Below, in pieces: positions 18,060 to 29,553 of a stretch of 64,000 bases of DNA; position 1 is the stretch's first letter; each line of letters starts with the position of its first letter. The stretch is from assembly GCF_913777625.1 (NCBI RefSeq), contig NZ_CAJYTI010000007.1, positions 1 to 64,000 of the forward strand, written 5' to 3'. Source of the DNA: an uncultured Sphingomonas sp. Lineage in GTDB: Bacteria; Pseudomonadota; Alphaproteobacteria; Sphingomonadales; Sphingomonadaceae. The translations under genes and the position numbers were made by a program. Below the pieces are notes generated by a model. That model worked only from the letters and a program-made list of their open reading frames with translations, was not told the DNA's origin and made no database searches.

Positions 18060-18425
18060 TTATTCCTGCATATTCGTAAGAGTACGTATAATTTCGCAGC
18101 CGACGCGCGCGTCCGGGTAAACATCCTGTTTCATCGAGCGGACGCGCACCTGCACGACGCGCGGGTCCCGCAGCGCCAGCGCAGCAACGTCCTCGCACAG
18201 CACTTCCTGCAATTCGAAATGCCGAGACTGCACAAGGGCGTGGATGCCGGTCCGCAGGAAGTCGTAATCGACGACGGCGTCGATACGGTCTTCGGGGACG
18301 GCCGCATAGCGACACGTCATCGACACGTCGATGCGCACGCGCTGGGGATTCGCGCGCTCCTCCGGGTGGATCCCGAGCCCCATCGAAACTTCGAGCGCGT
18401 CGAGGTGGATCATATAGTCAGGCAT
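18060..18425 (-). CDS. folB: Dihydroneopterin aldolase
   Basis: 121 residues of the FolB fold: MIHLDALEVSMGLGIHPEER at the start gives the G-x-HP.E pattern of this family, DYDFLRTGIHALVQSRHFELQEVLCEDVA carries the conserved catalytic Glu region, and VRVRSMKQDVYPDA the closing strand. It cleaves dihydroneopterin to 6-hydroxymethyl-dihydropterin in folate synthesis. The start overlaps the end of the preceding SDR gene by 8 bases, so folE-folM-folB form one operon on the minus strand. Confidence 0.9.
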   Translation of the reverse strand: MPDYMIHLDALEVSMGLGIHPEERANPQRVRIDVSMTCRYAAVPEDRIDAVVDYDFLRTGIHALVQSRHFELQEVLCEDVAALALRDPRVVQVRVRSMKQDVYPDARVGCEIIRTLTNMQE

Positions 18426-19191
18426 CGGGGCGGTACTCTCGTCCTTCGAACATCACGTCGCTGTCGCGCGCGAGAAAATGCTGGCCACAATCGACGAAGA
18501 TGTTCTGCCCGGTCACGCTTCGGCTTTCGAGCAGATAGGCGATGGTCGCCGCGATGTCCGCCGGGTCGACCGTGCGGCGCAGCAGGTTCTGGGTGCCGGT
18601 TCGGGCGAACTCCTCCTCGGTCTGGTCGAGGCTGGGGAGGGTGAGGCCGGGCGACACCGCGTTCACCCGCACCCGCGGCGCCAGCTTCTGCGCGAGCATG
18701 TGCGTCGCGCCCTGCAGGGCCAGCTTCGAGCAGGTGTAGCTGAAGAAGTCCGGGTTGAGATTGCCCACCTTCTGGTCGAGCAGGTTGACCACGGCCCCCT
18801 CTGCCAGGTCCGGCTGGTCTGCGAGGGCCATCGCCAACCCGACGGGGGCGGCCAGGTTCACGTGCATGTGCCGATCGAGCAGGGCATAGTCCGCGATCGG
18901 CGGCTGGTCATAGGCGAACAGGGAGGCGTTGTTGACCACGGCATCCAGTGGCCCGCCCAGCGCGTCGCGGCAGGCCGCCACCAGTGCAACCGGTGCGGCG
19001 GGATCCGCGAGTTCGGCGCAGACCATCGCCGCGGTCGCGCCGGTCCCGCGCAGATCGGCGACGAACGCTTCCGCTTCGGCCGGCGAGTGATGGTGGTGGA
19101 CGGCGACGGCCCAGCCGCGTGCGGCGAGGCCGCGGGAGATCGCCGCGCCGATACGGCGCGCGCCGCCGGTTACCAGCACCCGCCCCGGCAT
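18418..19191 (-). CDS. folM: Short-chain dehydrogenase, FolM-like pteridine reductase
   Basis: A 257-residue SDR. The cofactor loop is TGGARRIG, which fits the TGxxxRxG pattern that marks pteridine reductases (PTR1/FolM) rather than the usual TGxxxGxG. NNAS, the catalytic YTCSK (Tyr-x3-Lys) and a TGQNIFVDCGQ end follow. FolM reduces dihydropterins and dihydrobiopterin with NADPH. Its place between folE and folB, with one-base overlap to folE (TGATG), strongly supports a pterin substrate. The ATG at 19191 is used; longer frames run into folE. Confidence 0.82.
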   Translation of the reverse strand: MPGRVLVTGGARRIGAAISRGLAARGWAVAVHHHHSPAEAEAFVADLRGTGATAAMVCAELADPAAPVALVAACRDALGGPLDAVVNNASLFAYDQPPIADYALLDRHMHVNLAAPVGLAMALADQPDLAEGAVVNLLDQKVGNLNPDFFSYTCSKLALQGATHMLAQKLAPRVRVNAVSPGLTLPSLDQTEEEFARTGTQNLLRRTVDPADIAATIAYLLESRSVTGQNIFVDCGQHFLARDSDVMFEGREYRPDA

Positions 19192-19814
19192 CAATAGCCC
19201 ATCAGCTTGAGCACTTCGGCCCGGCTGCGCTCGTCCTCGCGGAACACGCCCATCATCCGGCTGGTGACCATGCCCACGCCGGGCGTGCGTACGCCGCGTC
19301 CGGTCATGCAGCCATGCTGCGCCTCGATCACCACGGCGACCCCTTGCGGGTGCAGGTTGTTCCAGATGCAGTCGGCCACCTGCGAGGTGAGCCGTTCCTG
19401 CACCTGCAGTCGGCGAGCGAAGGCGTGGAGCACACGCGCGAGTTTGGAAATGCCGACAACATGGTTCCTGGGCAGATAGGCGATCGAAGCCTTGCCGGTA
19501 ATCGGTGCCATGTGGTGCTCGCAATGTGACTGGAAGGGAATGTCCTTCAACAGCACGATCTCGTCATAGCCGCCCACTTCCTCGAACACGCGCGAGAGGT
19601 GGTGCGCGGGATCCTCGGCATAGCCGGCGCAATATTCCTTCCAGGCGCGGGCAACGCGTTGGGGCGTGTCGAGCAGGCCCTCGCGCGCGGGATCGTCGCC
19701 GGTCCAGCGGAGCAGCGTGCGGATCGCCTCGGCCACGTCCTCGGGCACCGGGATCTTGGGCGCAGGGGCGACGAGATCGCCGTCGTCGGGATCATTGGCG
19801 TGATCGTGCATCAT
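19191..19814 (-). CDS. folE: GTP cyclohydrolase I
   Basis: 207 residues of the type IA enzyme. Zinc ligands are Cys98 and His101 (SHCEHHM) and Cys169 (HGCMTGRGV); the active-site block LPRNHVVGISKLAR is intact. It turns GTP into 7,8-dihydroneopterin triphosphate, the first step to folate and related pterins. AAAGGACGA stands before the ATG. It heads the folE-folM-folB operon and is divergent from a TonB-dependent receptor. Confidence 0.96.
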   Translation of the reverse strand: MMHDHANDPDDGDLVAPAPKIPVPEDVAEAIRTLLRWTGDDPAREGLLDTPQRVARAWKEYCAGYAEDPAHHLSRVFEEVGGYDEIVLLKDIPFQSHCEHHMAPITGKASIAYLPRNHVVGISKLARVLHAFARRLQVQERLTSQVADCIWNNLHPQGVAVVIEAQHGCMTGRGVRTPGVGMVTSRMMGVFREDERSRAEVLKLMGY

Positions 19815-19939
19815 TCGTCCTTTCGATCGCCGGTTCGCTTTCCCTTACGGCAAGCGTGCTTCGTCCGAAGACCTTGAGACCGGTTCGCCGAAAGCCGCGG
19901 AAGACCTTGATTTCCCGCCGCTTTGGCAACGTTTGCTCG

Positions 19940-19969
19940 TTGACCTCCGGAAAAGCCCGGCGTTAGCTT
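19940..19969 (+). promoter_or_regulatory. Possible promoter of TonB receptor
   Basis: TTGACC at 19940-19945 and TAGCTT at 19964-19969, 18 bases apart, in the 220-base divergent region before the receptor start at 20035. Spacing is acceptable; the -10 match is weak. Confidence 0.25.
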
Positions 19970-20034
19970 GAACCTGCAAAAACAGCAAAGTCGCGACCGG
20001 CGCAAGATCGGGGCGGCCAGGGAGAGCAAGGACC

Positions 20035-22680
20035 ATGACGAAGGGCGATCTGCTCGGCGCGTCGGCAGTGATGCTGGCGCTGGCCGCACCTTATTCCGCA
20101 GCGGCACAGGACCGGCAGGGGGCCACACCCCCGGCGGCACAGGATCAGGGATATGTTTCGGCCAACGAGATCATCGTCACCGCCACCCGCCGCAACGAGA
20201 CGGTGCAGGACGTGCCGGTGGCGATCACCGCGATCAGCCCGCAACTGCTGGAAAATGCCGGCGTCGACAATGTCCGGGACCTCGAACAGCTGGCGCCCTC
20301 GCTGCAATCCTCGACCGGCCAGTCCTCGGCGACCGGCACCACCATCTATATCCGCGGCATCACCACCGGCGGTGACAATCCGGGGTTCGAGCCGGCGGTG
20401 GGCGTGTTCATCGACGGCGTGTTCCGCTCGCGCTCGGGCGTCGCGATTTCGGAGCTGCCGGAGCTGGAGCGGGTGGAGATCCTGCGCGGGCCGCAGGGCA
20501 CGCTGTTCGGCCGCAACACCTCGGCGGGCGCGCTCAGCATCTTCACCGCCCAGCCCAGGTTCGAGACCGGCGGCTATGTCGAGGCGGGCTATGGCAACTA
20601 CAACGCCTATGAAGTGCGGGGCGCGGTGACCGGTCCGGTCGCCGACAAGATCGCGCTGCGGCTGGACGGCGCCTATCGCAAGCGCGACGGCTATATTGCG
20701 GACGCCAACAGCAACCGCGCGCTGAACGATCTCAATCGCTGGCTGGTGCGCGGGCAAGCGCTGTTCGATGGCGGCCCGGTGACCTTCCGGCTGATCGGCG
20801 ACTATTACGAAACCGACGAGCATTGCTGCGGCGCGGTCTCGGTGGCGCGGGGGGCGCTCGCGCCGGTGATCCAGGGGATCGCGGCGGCGCAGGGCCTGAC
20901 GGGGCTCTACACCGGCGCGCCGAGCGACCGCATCCAAGCCTTCTCGCCCAACCGCGACTATCGCGAGAAGGTGCGCGACTATGGCGTCTCGGGCGAGCTG
21001 AACTGGGATCTGGGCGGCGCCAAGCTGACCTCCATCACCGCGTATCGCCGCTGGCGGGTGCTGCGATCGCAGGACATCGACTATTCGGGCATCGATCGCG
21101 CCTATCGCGACGGCTATCGCAACCAGCTGACCGACTTCACCCAGGAAGTGCGGCTGCAGGGATCGGCGCTGGGCGGCAAGCTCGACTGGCTGGTCGGCGG
21201 CTTCTACCTCAACGAAAGCAACCGCCTGCGCGATACGGTGCGGACAGGCAACGACTCCAACCGCTATGTCGACTCGATCTTCTCGGCGCAGCTGCGGCCG
21301 CTGTTCGGCACGCCGGTGCAGTTCTACGGATCGCTGGGGGCAGGGGTGCCGACCTTCGGGCAGGTGCTGCTCAACCCCGCGGCACCGCCCGCCGCCTATG
21401 GCCAGCTCGCGCCGCTGGTGACGCTGTTCCGCGCCCAGGCCGGCACCGCGCCGATCCCGGGCATTCCGGTGGTGCCCGGCCTTGCCGCGCTCGCGCTCCA
21501 GCCGCTGCCGGGCAACATCCCCGGACAGGGCAACAACAATGATGATTTCCGGGTCAAGACCAACGCCTTCGCGCTGTTCACCCACAACATCGTCAACCTC
21601 ACCGACAAGCTCTCGCTGACGCTCGGCGCGCGCTGGAACCACGAGACCAAGGACCTGACCGCCACGATCAACAGCACCACCGGCGCCTGCAGCTTCTTCA
21701 ACCAGGCGCGGACCGGCAACGCAGCCGCAGCAGCGTACGCCAACATCCTCCGCCAGGTGCCGGGGCTGTTCAACAACCTGTTCCTGCTCAGCTGCAATCC
21801 GGCGGTGAACAGCGAGTTCAACGGCGCCTATGCCGACAAGCGCAGCGAGGACCAGCTGACCGGCACGGTGAAGCTCGCCTACAAGTTCAGCCCGCGCGTG
21901 CTCGGCTATGCGAGCTATGACCGCGGCTACAAGTCGGGCGGCTACAATCTCGACCAGGCGACGTTCGACTCCGTCCTGCTCGGCGGCAATGGGGCGCAGG
22001 CGGGCGACCTGCACTTCTCGAAGGAGACGGTGGACGCCTTCGAACTGGGGCTGAAGACGCAGTTCAGCCGCCAGTTCACCCTCAACCTCGCCGGCTTCTA
22101 TTCGAAGTTCTACAATCTGCAGAGCCTGGTGTTCAGCGGCACCAACTTCGTGGTGCAGAACGTGCCGAAAACGACCAGCAAGGGCGTGGAGGCGGAGGCG
22201 ACGCTCCAGCCGGCGCGGTCGCTGGTCTTCCAGCTGGGCTACAGCTTCATCGATGCGCGCTATGATGACGACGGCAGGAACTTCGCCGGCACGCCGCTGG
22301 TCGGCAAGGGCAATCTGCAGGTCGACAACCAGCCGCGCCACACGGTCACCGTCGCCGGCACCTGGACGCCGCCGATCGCGAAGGGGATCAACGGGCTGCT
22401 CCATGTCGACATGCGCTACAACAGCGAGGTCAACATCCCCTCCAGCCCACCGGACGCGAACGGCCGCAACATACTCTACAACCAGGGCTATCCGCTGATT
22501 TCGGCGGCGGTGGGCGTGCAGAGCCCCGACGGGCGGCGCAGCCTGACCTTCTGGGTGGAGAACCTCACCAACCAGTTCTACTACATCACCGGCTTCGGCG
22601 TCCCCGAGCAGAACGGCAATTATGCCGGCTATCCGGGCACGCCGCGCTTTTATGGGGTGCGGGCGAAGATCGGCTTCTGA
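20035..22680 (+). CDS. TonB-dependent outer-membrane receptor
   Basis: 881 residues. A signal peptide (to about residue 25, ending SAAAQ) is followed by the TonB-box-like NEIIVTATRRNETVQDVPVA, a plug domain (to about 165, with RVEILRGPQGTLFGRNTSAGA) and a 22-strand barrel ending in a terminal Phe (RAKIGF). This is the iron-complex/unknown-substrate class abundant in sphingomonads. AAGGACC precedes the ATG. Neither neighbour (folE, a TMEM175-like channel) hints at the substrate. Four cysteines in extracellular-loop regions (CC near 264, two more near 560-585) may form disulfides. Confidence 0.92.
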   Translation: MTKGDLLGASAVMLALAAPYSAAAQDRQGATPPAAQDQGYVSANEIIVTATRRNETVQDVPVAITAISPQLLENAGVDNVRDLEQLAPSLQSSTGQSSATGTTIYIRGITTGGDNPGFEPAVGVFIDGVFRSRSGVAISELPELERVEILRGPQGTLFGRNTSAGALSIFTAQPRFETGGYVEAGYGNYNAYEVRGAVTGPVADKIALRLDGAYRKRDGYIADANSNRALNDLNRWLVRGQALFDGGPVTFRLIGDYYETDEHCCGAVSVARGALAPVIQGIAAAQGLTGLYTGAPSDRIQAFSPNRDYREKVRDYGVSGELNWDLGGAKLTSITAYRRWRVLRSQDIDYSGIDRAYRDGYRNQLTDFTQEVRLQGSALGGKLDWLVGGFYLNESNRLRDTVRTGNDSNRYVDSIFSAQLRPLFGTPVQFYGSLGAGVPTFGQVLLNPAAPPAAYGQLAPLVTLFRAQAGTAPIPGIPVVPGLAALALQPLPGNIPGQGNNNDDFRVKTNAFALFTHNIVNLTDKLSLTLGARWNHETKDLTATINSTTGACSFFNQARTGNAAAAAYANILRQVPGLFNNLFLLSCNPAVNSEFNGAYADKRSEDQLTGTVKLAYKFSPRVLGYASYDRGYKSGGYNLDQATFDSVLLGGNGAQAGDLHFSKETVDAFELGLKTQFSRQFTLNLAGFYSKFYNLQSLVFSGTNFVVQNVPKTTSKGVEAEATLQPARSLVFQLGYSFIDARYDDDGRNFAGTPLVGKGNLQVDNQPRHTVTVAGTWTPPIAKGINGLLHVDMRYNSEVNIPSSPPDANGRNILYNQGYPLISAAVGVQSPDGRRSLTFWVENLTNQFYYITGFGVPEQNGNYAGYPGTPRFYGVRAKIGF

Positions 22681-23280
<600 letters not shown>

Positions 23281-23375
23281 TCCGTCCTCCTGCCTGCCCC
23301 GTTGTTGGCGCAGGCAGGAGGCGGAGGCAACTAGACCAAGGGTTTAGTTGGTGGAGATGGACTGTTCTCCGCATC

Positions 23376-23456
23376 CGTCACCCCAGCGAAAGCCGGGGTC
23401 TCCCGCCACGTGCCGAACGGCGCGTGGAAGGAGATGCCAGCGTTCGCTGGCATGAC
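23376..23456. repeat. Palindromic intergenic element
   Basis: Two strong hairpins in 80 bases: CCCC...GGGG arms at 23381-23398 and a perfect nine-base stem ATGCCAGCG/CGCTGGCAT at 23434-23453, with CCACG/CGTGG pairing between. It has the look of a dispersed REP-like element and lies between two genes on the minus strand (yceI start side is distal). It may also act as a transcription barrier after yceI. Confidence 0.55.
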
Positions 23457-23467
23457 GGGCGTGCGGA

Positions 23468-24067
23468 TTACTTTGCCGAGAACGCCGCGTTGATGTGCAG
23501 CTTCACTTCGTCCGAGACGAAGGGGACGTACTTGTCCATGCCGAAGTCGCTGCGCTTGATCGTGGTGGTGGCTTCGAAGCCGAAGTTCAGCTTCTTCATC
23601 ATCGGGTTGGTGCCTGCGCCGACCAGCGTGGTGTCGAGCGTGACGGGCTTGGTGACGCCGTGCAGCGTCAGGTCGCCGGTGATCTGCGCCTTGGTGCCGC
23701 TCACCACGACCTTGGTCGAGACGAAGCGGATCGTCGGATACTTGGCCGCGTCGAAGAAGTCCGGCGAAGCGAGGTGCTTGTCGAGCGCCGCGACGGTGGT
23801 GACGATGCCGCTGGTCGGGATGGTGATGTCGAGCTTGGCGTCGTTCGGCTTGGCCGGGTCGATGGTCAGCGAGCCGGTGGTGCCGCCCACCTGGCCGGTG
23901 AACTGGCTGAAGCCGAAATGGTTGACGGTGAAGTCGACCTGGGTGTGGCCGGTATCGACCGCATAGGTGCCGGCGGGAACGCGGGCAGCGTCGGCCTGGC
24001 CGGGCAGTTCCTGGGCGAAAGCGACCGGGGCGGCCGCGAAAAGGGCGAGAGCAAGGAGAGCGCGCAT
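23468..24067 (-). CDS. yceI: YceI family periplasmic protein
   Basis: 199 residues with a signal peptide (MRALLALALFAAAPVAFAQ), then a lipocalin-like barrel with YAVDTGHTQVDFTVNHFGFSQFTG, SPDFFDAAKYPTIRFVS, ITGDLTLHGVTKPVTLD and FEATTTIKRSDFGM. YceI proteins bind polyisoprenoids such as octaprenyl compounds in the periplasm and are often induced by base or osmotic stress. AAGGGAA precedes the ATG at 24067; the longer open frame upstream lacks a signal peptide and is not used. Confidence 0.92.
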   Translation of the reverse strand: MRALLALALFAAAPVAFAQELPGQADAARVPAGTYAVDTGHTQVDFTVNHFGFSQFTGQVGGTTGSLTIDPAKPNDAKLDITIPTSGIVTTVAALDKHLASPDFFDAAKYPTIRFVSTKVVVSGTKAQITGDLTLHGVTKPVTLDTTLVGAGTNPMMKKLNFGFEATTTIKRSDFGMDKYVPFVSDEVKLHINAAFSAK

Positions 24068-24163
24068 GGATGTTCCCTTCGGGTGGTTGCGTCGCTCCCG
24101 TAATGAGGCCGCCGGCCGCGCATTGCTAGTGCGCAGCCGGCAACCCAAGGTTTCCGTGTCTGA

Positions 24164-25749
<1,586 letters not shown>

Positions 25750-25761
25750 CGTTACCTCTTT

Positions 25762-25896
25762 GATCCTCCCCGGAACGGGGAGGGGGACCGGCGCGAAGCG
25801 ACGGTGGAGGGGGCTCTCCGCGGGCTAGTCGCTTGTGGAGGCCCCCCTCCACCACGGCCTGCGGCCGCGGTCCCCCTCCCCGTGCCGGGGAGGATT
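25762..25896. repeat. Long hairpin repeat, copy A
   Basis: The two ends are inverted copies of each other (GATCCTCCCCGGAACGGGGA at the left and its near-complement at the right), with an inner second stem of GGTGGAGGGGG against CCCCCCTCCACC. The whole 135-base unit can fold into one extended hairpin. It sits inside the ilvBN transcription unit. A close relative is at 42675-42815 and a weaker one at 49108-49245. Confidence 0.8.
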
Positions 25897-25909
25897 GTTT
25901 CCTGTACCA

Positions 25910-27655
25910 TCAAACCAGCGCTTTGGCCTCGTCGTCCATCTCGCCGGAGACTTCGCTCGCCTGGAGCAGCATCTCGGTGTGCGCCGCGCCGCTCGGGATC
26001 ATCGGGAAGCAGTTGGCCAGCTTCGCCACGCGGCAATCGACCAGCACCGGGCCGTCATGGTCGAGCATCGCCTGGATGCCGTCGTCCAGCTCCGCGCGCG
26101 TCTCGATGCGGATGCCCTTCCAGCCATAGGCTTCGGCCAGCTTCACGAAGTCGGGCAGCGCATCCGAATAGCTCTCCGAATAGCGCGACTGGTAGGTCAG
26201 CTCCTGCCACTGGCGTACCATGCCCATATATTCGTTGTTGAGGATGAAGATCTTCACCGGCAGGCGGTACTGGGTCGCGGTCGCCAGTTCCTGGATGTTC
26301 ATCTGGATCGAGGCTTCGCCGGCGATATCGATGACGAGCGCGTCCGGATTGCCCAGCTGCGCACCGATCGCGGCGGGCAGGCCATAGCCCATCGTGCCGA
26401 GGCCGCCGCTGGTCAGCCACTTGTTGGGCGCCTCGAAGCCGAAATGCTGGGCTGCCCACATCTGGTGCTGGCCGACCTCGGTGGTGATGATCGGCGCGCG
26501 CGACTTGGTCGCCTCGTACAGCGCACGGATCGCCCGCTGCGGCATGATCGTCTCGCCCGCCTCGGGGAAGTCGAGGCAGCGGCGCGCGCGCCAGCCCTGG
26601 ATGCGGCTCCACCATTCGGCGAGATCGGGCTTGGGGTGGCCGCGCGCCTTCCAGCTCTCCACCATCGCGTCGAGCGCCCGCGCGCAGTCCGCAATGATCG
26701 GCAAATCGACGCGGACATTCTTGTTCACGCTGGAGCGATCGATGTCGATGTGAACCTTGCGGCTGTTCGGCGCGAAGGCATCCAGCCGCCCGGTGACGCG
26801 ATCGTCGAAGCGCGATCCGACCGCGATGATCAGGTCGGCCTGGTTCATCGCCATGTTGGCCTCGTAGGTGCCGTGCATGCCGAGCATGCCCAGCCACTGG
26901 TCCGACGAGGCGGGCAGGGCGCCCAGGCCCATCAGCGTCGAGGTGACCGGCGCGCCGGTGAGTGCCGCCAGCTCGCGCAGCAGCCGCGTGGCTTCGGGGC
27001 CCGAATTGATGATGCCGCCGCCGGTATAGAAGATCGGGCGTTCTGCGGCGGCGAGCATGTCGACCGCTTCCTGGATCTTGGCCGCATCGGGTTCGGTGGT
27101 CGGGCGATAGGTCTTGTGCTGGATCGGGCCCGGCGCCTCGTAGCGCGCGGTGGCGACCTGGACGTCCTTGGGGATGTCGATCACCACCGGACCGGGGCGG
27201 CCCGAGGTGGCGATGTGGAACGCCTCATGGACGGTCGCGCCCAGCAGTTCGGGCCGCTTCACCAGGTAATTATGCTTGGTGCAGTGGCGGGTGATGCCGA
27301 CCGTGTCCGCTTCCTGGAAGGCATCGGTGCCGATCAGCGCGGTGGGAACCTGGCCGGTGATGACGACCATCGGGATCGAATCCATCAGCGCGTCGGTGAT
27401 GCCGGTGATCGCGTTGGTCGCGCCCGGGCCCGAGGTGACGAGGACGACGCCCGGCTTGCCGGTCGAGCGGGCATAGCCCTCGGCGGCGTGGGTGGCGGCC
27501 TGTTCGTGGCGGACCAGGATGTGCTTGATCCGGTCCTGCTTGAACAGGGCGTCATAGATCGGAAGCACGGCACCGCCCGGATAGCCGAACACGACTTCCA
27601 CCCCGAGGTCGGTCAATGCCTCGATCAGGATGTCTGCGCCGCTCTTCTCGGTCAC
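25910..27655 (-). CDS. ilvB: Acetolactate synthase large (catalytic) subunit
   Basis: 581 residues of the ThDP-dependent AHAS family: catalytic Glu in the VVFGYPGGAVLPIYD / RHEQAATHAAEGYAR region, FAD-binding middle domain, and the ThDP motif GDASIQMNIQE-type segment (here GEASIQMNIQELATA) with NNEYMGMVRQWQ. It makes acetolactate or acetohydroxybutyrate. The GTG at 27655 is chosen because GGAGG stands six bases before it; the frame stays open to 27742, but that extension is outside the family's normal length. One oddity is that the ThDP motif begins GEA rather than GDA. Confidence 0.95.
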   Translation of the reverse strand: MTEKSGADILIEALTDLGVEVVFGYPGGAVLPIYDALFKQDRIKHILVRHEQAATHAAEGYARSTGKPGVVLVTSGPGATNAITGITDALMDSIPMVVITGQVPTALIGTDAFQEADTVGITRHCTKHNYLVKRPELLGATVHEAFHIATSGRPGPVVIDIPKDVQVATARYEAPGPIQHKTYRPTTEPDAAKIQEAVDMLAAAERPIFYTGGGIINSGPEATRLLRELAALTGAPVTSTLMGLGALPASSDQWLGMLGMHGTYEANMAMNQADLIIAVGSRFDDRVTGRLDAFAPNSRKVHIDIDRSSVNKNVRVDLPIIADCARALDAMVESWKARGHPKPDLAEWWSRIQGWRARRCLDFPEAGETIMPQRAIRALYEATKSRAPIITTEVGQHQMWAAQHFGFEAPNKWLTSGGLGTMGYGLPAAIGAQLGNPDALVIDIAGEASIQMNIQELATATQYRLPVKIFILNNEYMGMVRQWQELTYQSRYSESYSDALPDFVKLAEAYGWKGIRIETRAELDDGIQAMLDHDGPVLVDCRVAKLANCFPMIPSGAAHTEMLLQASEVSGEMDDEAKALV

Positions 27656-27745
27656 CTTTGCCTCCACGCAATCAAAAATGGTGTACAGAACGGACAATGC
27701 CGTCGGAGTGGCGCTGCTACCCGCACGAAAATGATGCGTCAACCC

Positions 27746-28678
27746 CTAAGGAAATAATTTCCTTTCAATTTGGCTCAGGTTTGTGTATGTATCTGTCTCC
27801 GTCGTCACCTCCCATCCCCCGGGAGGCTGGCGGCGGAACCAGGTGTACTGGCGCTTGGCATATTGGCGGGTGGCGGTGGCCCCCGCGGCGAGCGCCCTAT
27901 CCGCGCTCCATGCGCCGCGCAGGACTCTGCCGATTTCCTCTACGCCGATCGCGCGCAGCACGGGCGCGTCGGACGGGATATCGGTTCGCGCGAGCAGTGT
28001 GCGGACCTCCTCTTCGGCGGTCGCCAGCATCGTGCCGAAGCGGCGGTCGATCCGTTCACCGAGCCAGTCCCGGTCGGGCAGCAGGATCAGCGGCGCAAGG
28101 TGGACGCTGTCGCCGATCCCGCCCTCGCGCCGATCCTGCCAGTCGGCGAGGGTGCGGCCGGTGGAGCGGATCACCTCCAGCGCGCGGGCGACGCGGGTGG
28201 TGTCGGTGGCGTTGAGCCGCGCCGCCGCGGCCGGGTCGGCGAGGGTGAGGGCGGCATGGGCCTCGGCGACGGGGAGCGCGCGGACCTCGGCGCGGATCGC
28301 GGGGTCGATTTCCGGGATCGGCGCGATGCCGTCGATCAGCGTGCGCAGGTAGAGGCCGGTGCCGCCGACCAGGATCGGCAGGCGATCCTCGGCATGGGCC
28401 TCGGCGATCGCGGCGCGCGCCTCGGCGGCCCAGCGGGCGGCGGAACACGCTTCGGCGCCGTCGATATGGCCGAACAGCCGGTGGGGGGCGCGGGCTTCCT
28501 CTTCTTGCGACGGGCGGGCGGTGAGAATGCGGAGATCGGCATAGACCTGCATCGAATCCGCGTTGATCACGGTGCCGCGATGCTTTTCGGCGAGCGCGAG
28601 CGCCAGCGCAGACTTGCCGCTGGCCGTCGGCCCTGCAATGAGCGCCACGCGCGGTAGCCCAGGGGAAATCATGTTCAT
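27746..28678 (-). CDS. miaA: tRNA dimethylallyltransferase
   Basis: About 310 residues. The P-loop [15 protein letters not shown], the NADSMQVY block and [14 protein letters not shown] are hallmarks of MiaA, which adds the isopentenyl group to A37 of tRNAs reading UNN codons. [13 protein letters not shown] near the end is the conserved KRQ.TWFR motif. Two ATG codons compete (28678 and 28672), and a GTG at 28645 just before [10 protein letters not shown] is also possible. The first two overlap the divergent serB start. It lies upstream of ilvB on the same strand. Confidence 0.93.
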   Translation of the reverse strand: MNMISPGLPRVALIAGPTASGKSALALALAEKHRGTVINADSMQVYADLRILTARPSQEEEARAPHRLFGHIDGAEACSAARWAAEARAAIAEAHAEDRLPILVGGTGLYLRTLIDGIAPIPEIDPAIRAEVRALPVAEAHAALTLADPAAAARLNATDTTRVARALEVIRSTGRTLADWQDRREGGIGDSVHLAPLILLPDRDWLGERIDRRFGTMLATAEEEVRTLLARTDIPSDAPVLRAIGVEEIGRVLRGAWSADRALAAGATATRQYAKRQYTWFRRQPPGGWEVTTETDTYTNLSQIERKLFP

Positions 28679-29549
28679 TGCGACGCTGATAGCAGCCGAA
28701 TCGATCGTCGAACGCGATATTTTGGATGCGATCGGGAAGATGCATCCGCTCTGCGAGGTCCGCAGCTGGAATTGGCTCGATGAGGGTCGGGCTGCCGACA
28801 TCCATTTCGCGGAAGATCCAGATTGGGCAGCCGGTGTCCTGGCGCCGCATTTCGACCGGACCGATCTGGTCATCCAGCCCGCAGCACACCGCGAGAAGAA
28901 GCTGCTCGTCGCCGACATGGATTCGACGATGATCACCGTCGAATGCATCGACGAACTCGCCGACTATGCCGGCATCAAGCCGCAGATCGCCGAGGTGACC
29001 GAGCGGGCGATGCGCGGCGAGCTGGATTTCGCCGCCGCGCTCGATGCCCGCGTCGCGTTGCTCAAGGGACTTTCGGAGAGCGCCATCGACCAGTGCCTGG
29101 AAGAACGCGTGCGGCTGATGCCCGGCGCCGAAGCGCTGGTGAAGACGATGCGGGCGCGCGGAGCCCATACCATCCTCGTGTCCGGCGGCTTCACCCGCTT
29201 TGCCGAGCCGGTCGGTACCCGCATCGGCTTCGACCGGCGCATCGCCAATGTGCTCGAGATCGAGGACGGCAAGCTCACCGGCACGGTCACCAAGCCCATC
29301 GTCGACAGCAGCACCAAGGAAACCACCCTGCTCGGCGCGATGGCGGAGCTGGGCCTCGCGCCCGAGCAGACCATGGCGGTGGGCGACGGCGCCAACGACC
29401 TGGCGATGATCCGCAAGGCGGGGCTCGGCGTCGCTTATCATGCCAAGCCGATCGTGGCGGCTGCGGCAGGCGCGCGGATCGATCATGGCGACCTGACGGC
29501 GCTGCTCTATGCCCAGGGCATCGCCCGCGCCGAGTGGGTCACCGCCTGA
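28671..29549 (+). CDS. serB: Phosphoserine phosphatase
   Basis: 292 residues: an N-terminal ACT-like region, then the HAD phosphatase domain with [18 protein letters not shown] (motif I; nucleophile Asp in DMDST), [10 protein letters not shown] (motif II) and [15 protein letters not shown] (motif IV). It releases serine from phosphoserine, the last step of serine synthesis. GGGGAAAT precedes the ATG at 28671. A longer frame from 28563 is rejected because it would lie wholly in antisense to miaA. Confidence 0.95.
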   Translation: MFIATLIAAESIVERDILDAIGKMHPLCEVRSWNWLDEGRAADIHFAEDPDWAAGVLAPHFDRTDLVIQPAAHREKKLLVADMDSTMITVECIDELADYAGIKPQIAEVTERAMRGELDFAAALDARVALLKGLSESAIDQCLEERVRLMPGAEALVKTMRARGAHTILVSGGFTRFAEPVGTRIGFDRRIANVLEIEDGKLTGTVTKPIVDSSTKETTLLGAMAELGLAPEQTMAVGDGANDLAMIRKAGLGVAYHAKPIVAAAAGARIDHGDLTALLYAQGIARAEWVTA

Positions 29550-29553
29550 GGAC

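Noticed and set aside
19963..22404. Long open frame (813 codons) antisense to the TonB receptor
   Set aside because: Composition is Arg/Ala/Glu/Val-rich without domain motifs, as expected from GC-rich third-position bias opposite a real gene; the plus-strand receptor has signal peptide, plug and barrel motifs.
27655..27742. Extended N-terminus of ilvB up to 27742
   Set aside because: GGAGG directly before the GTG at 27655 and normal family length argue for the shorter protein.
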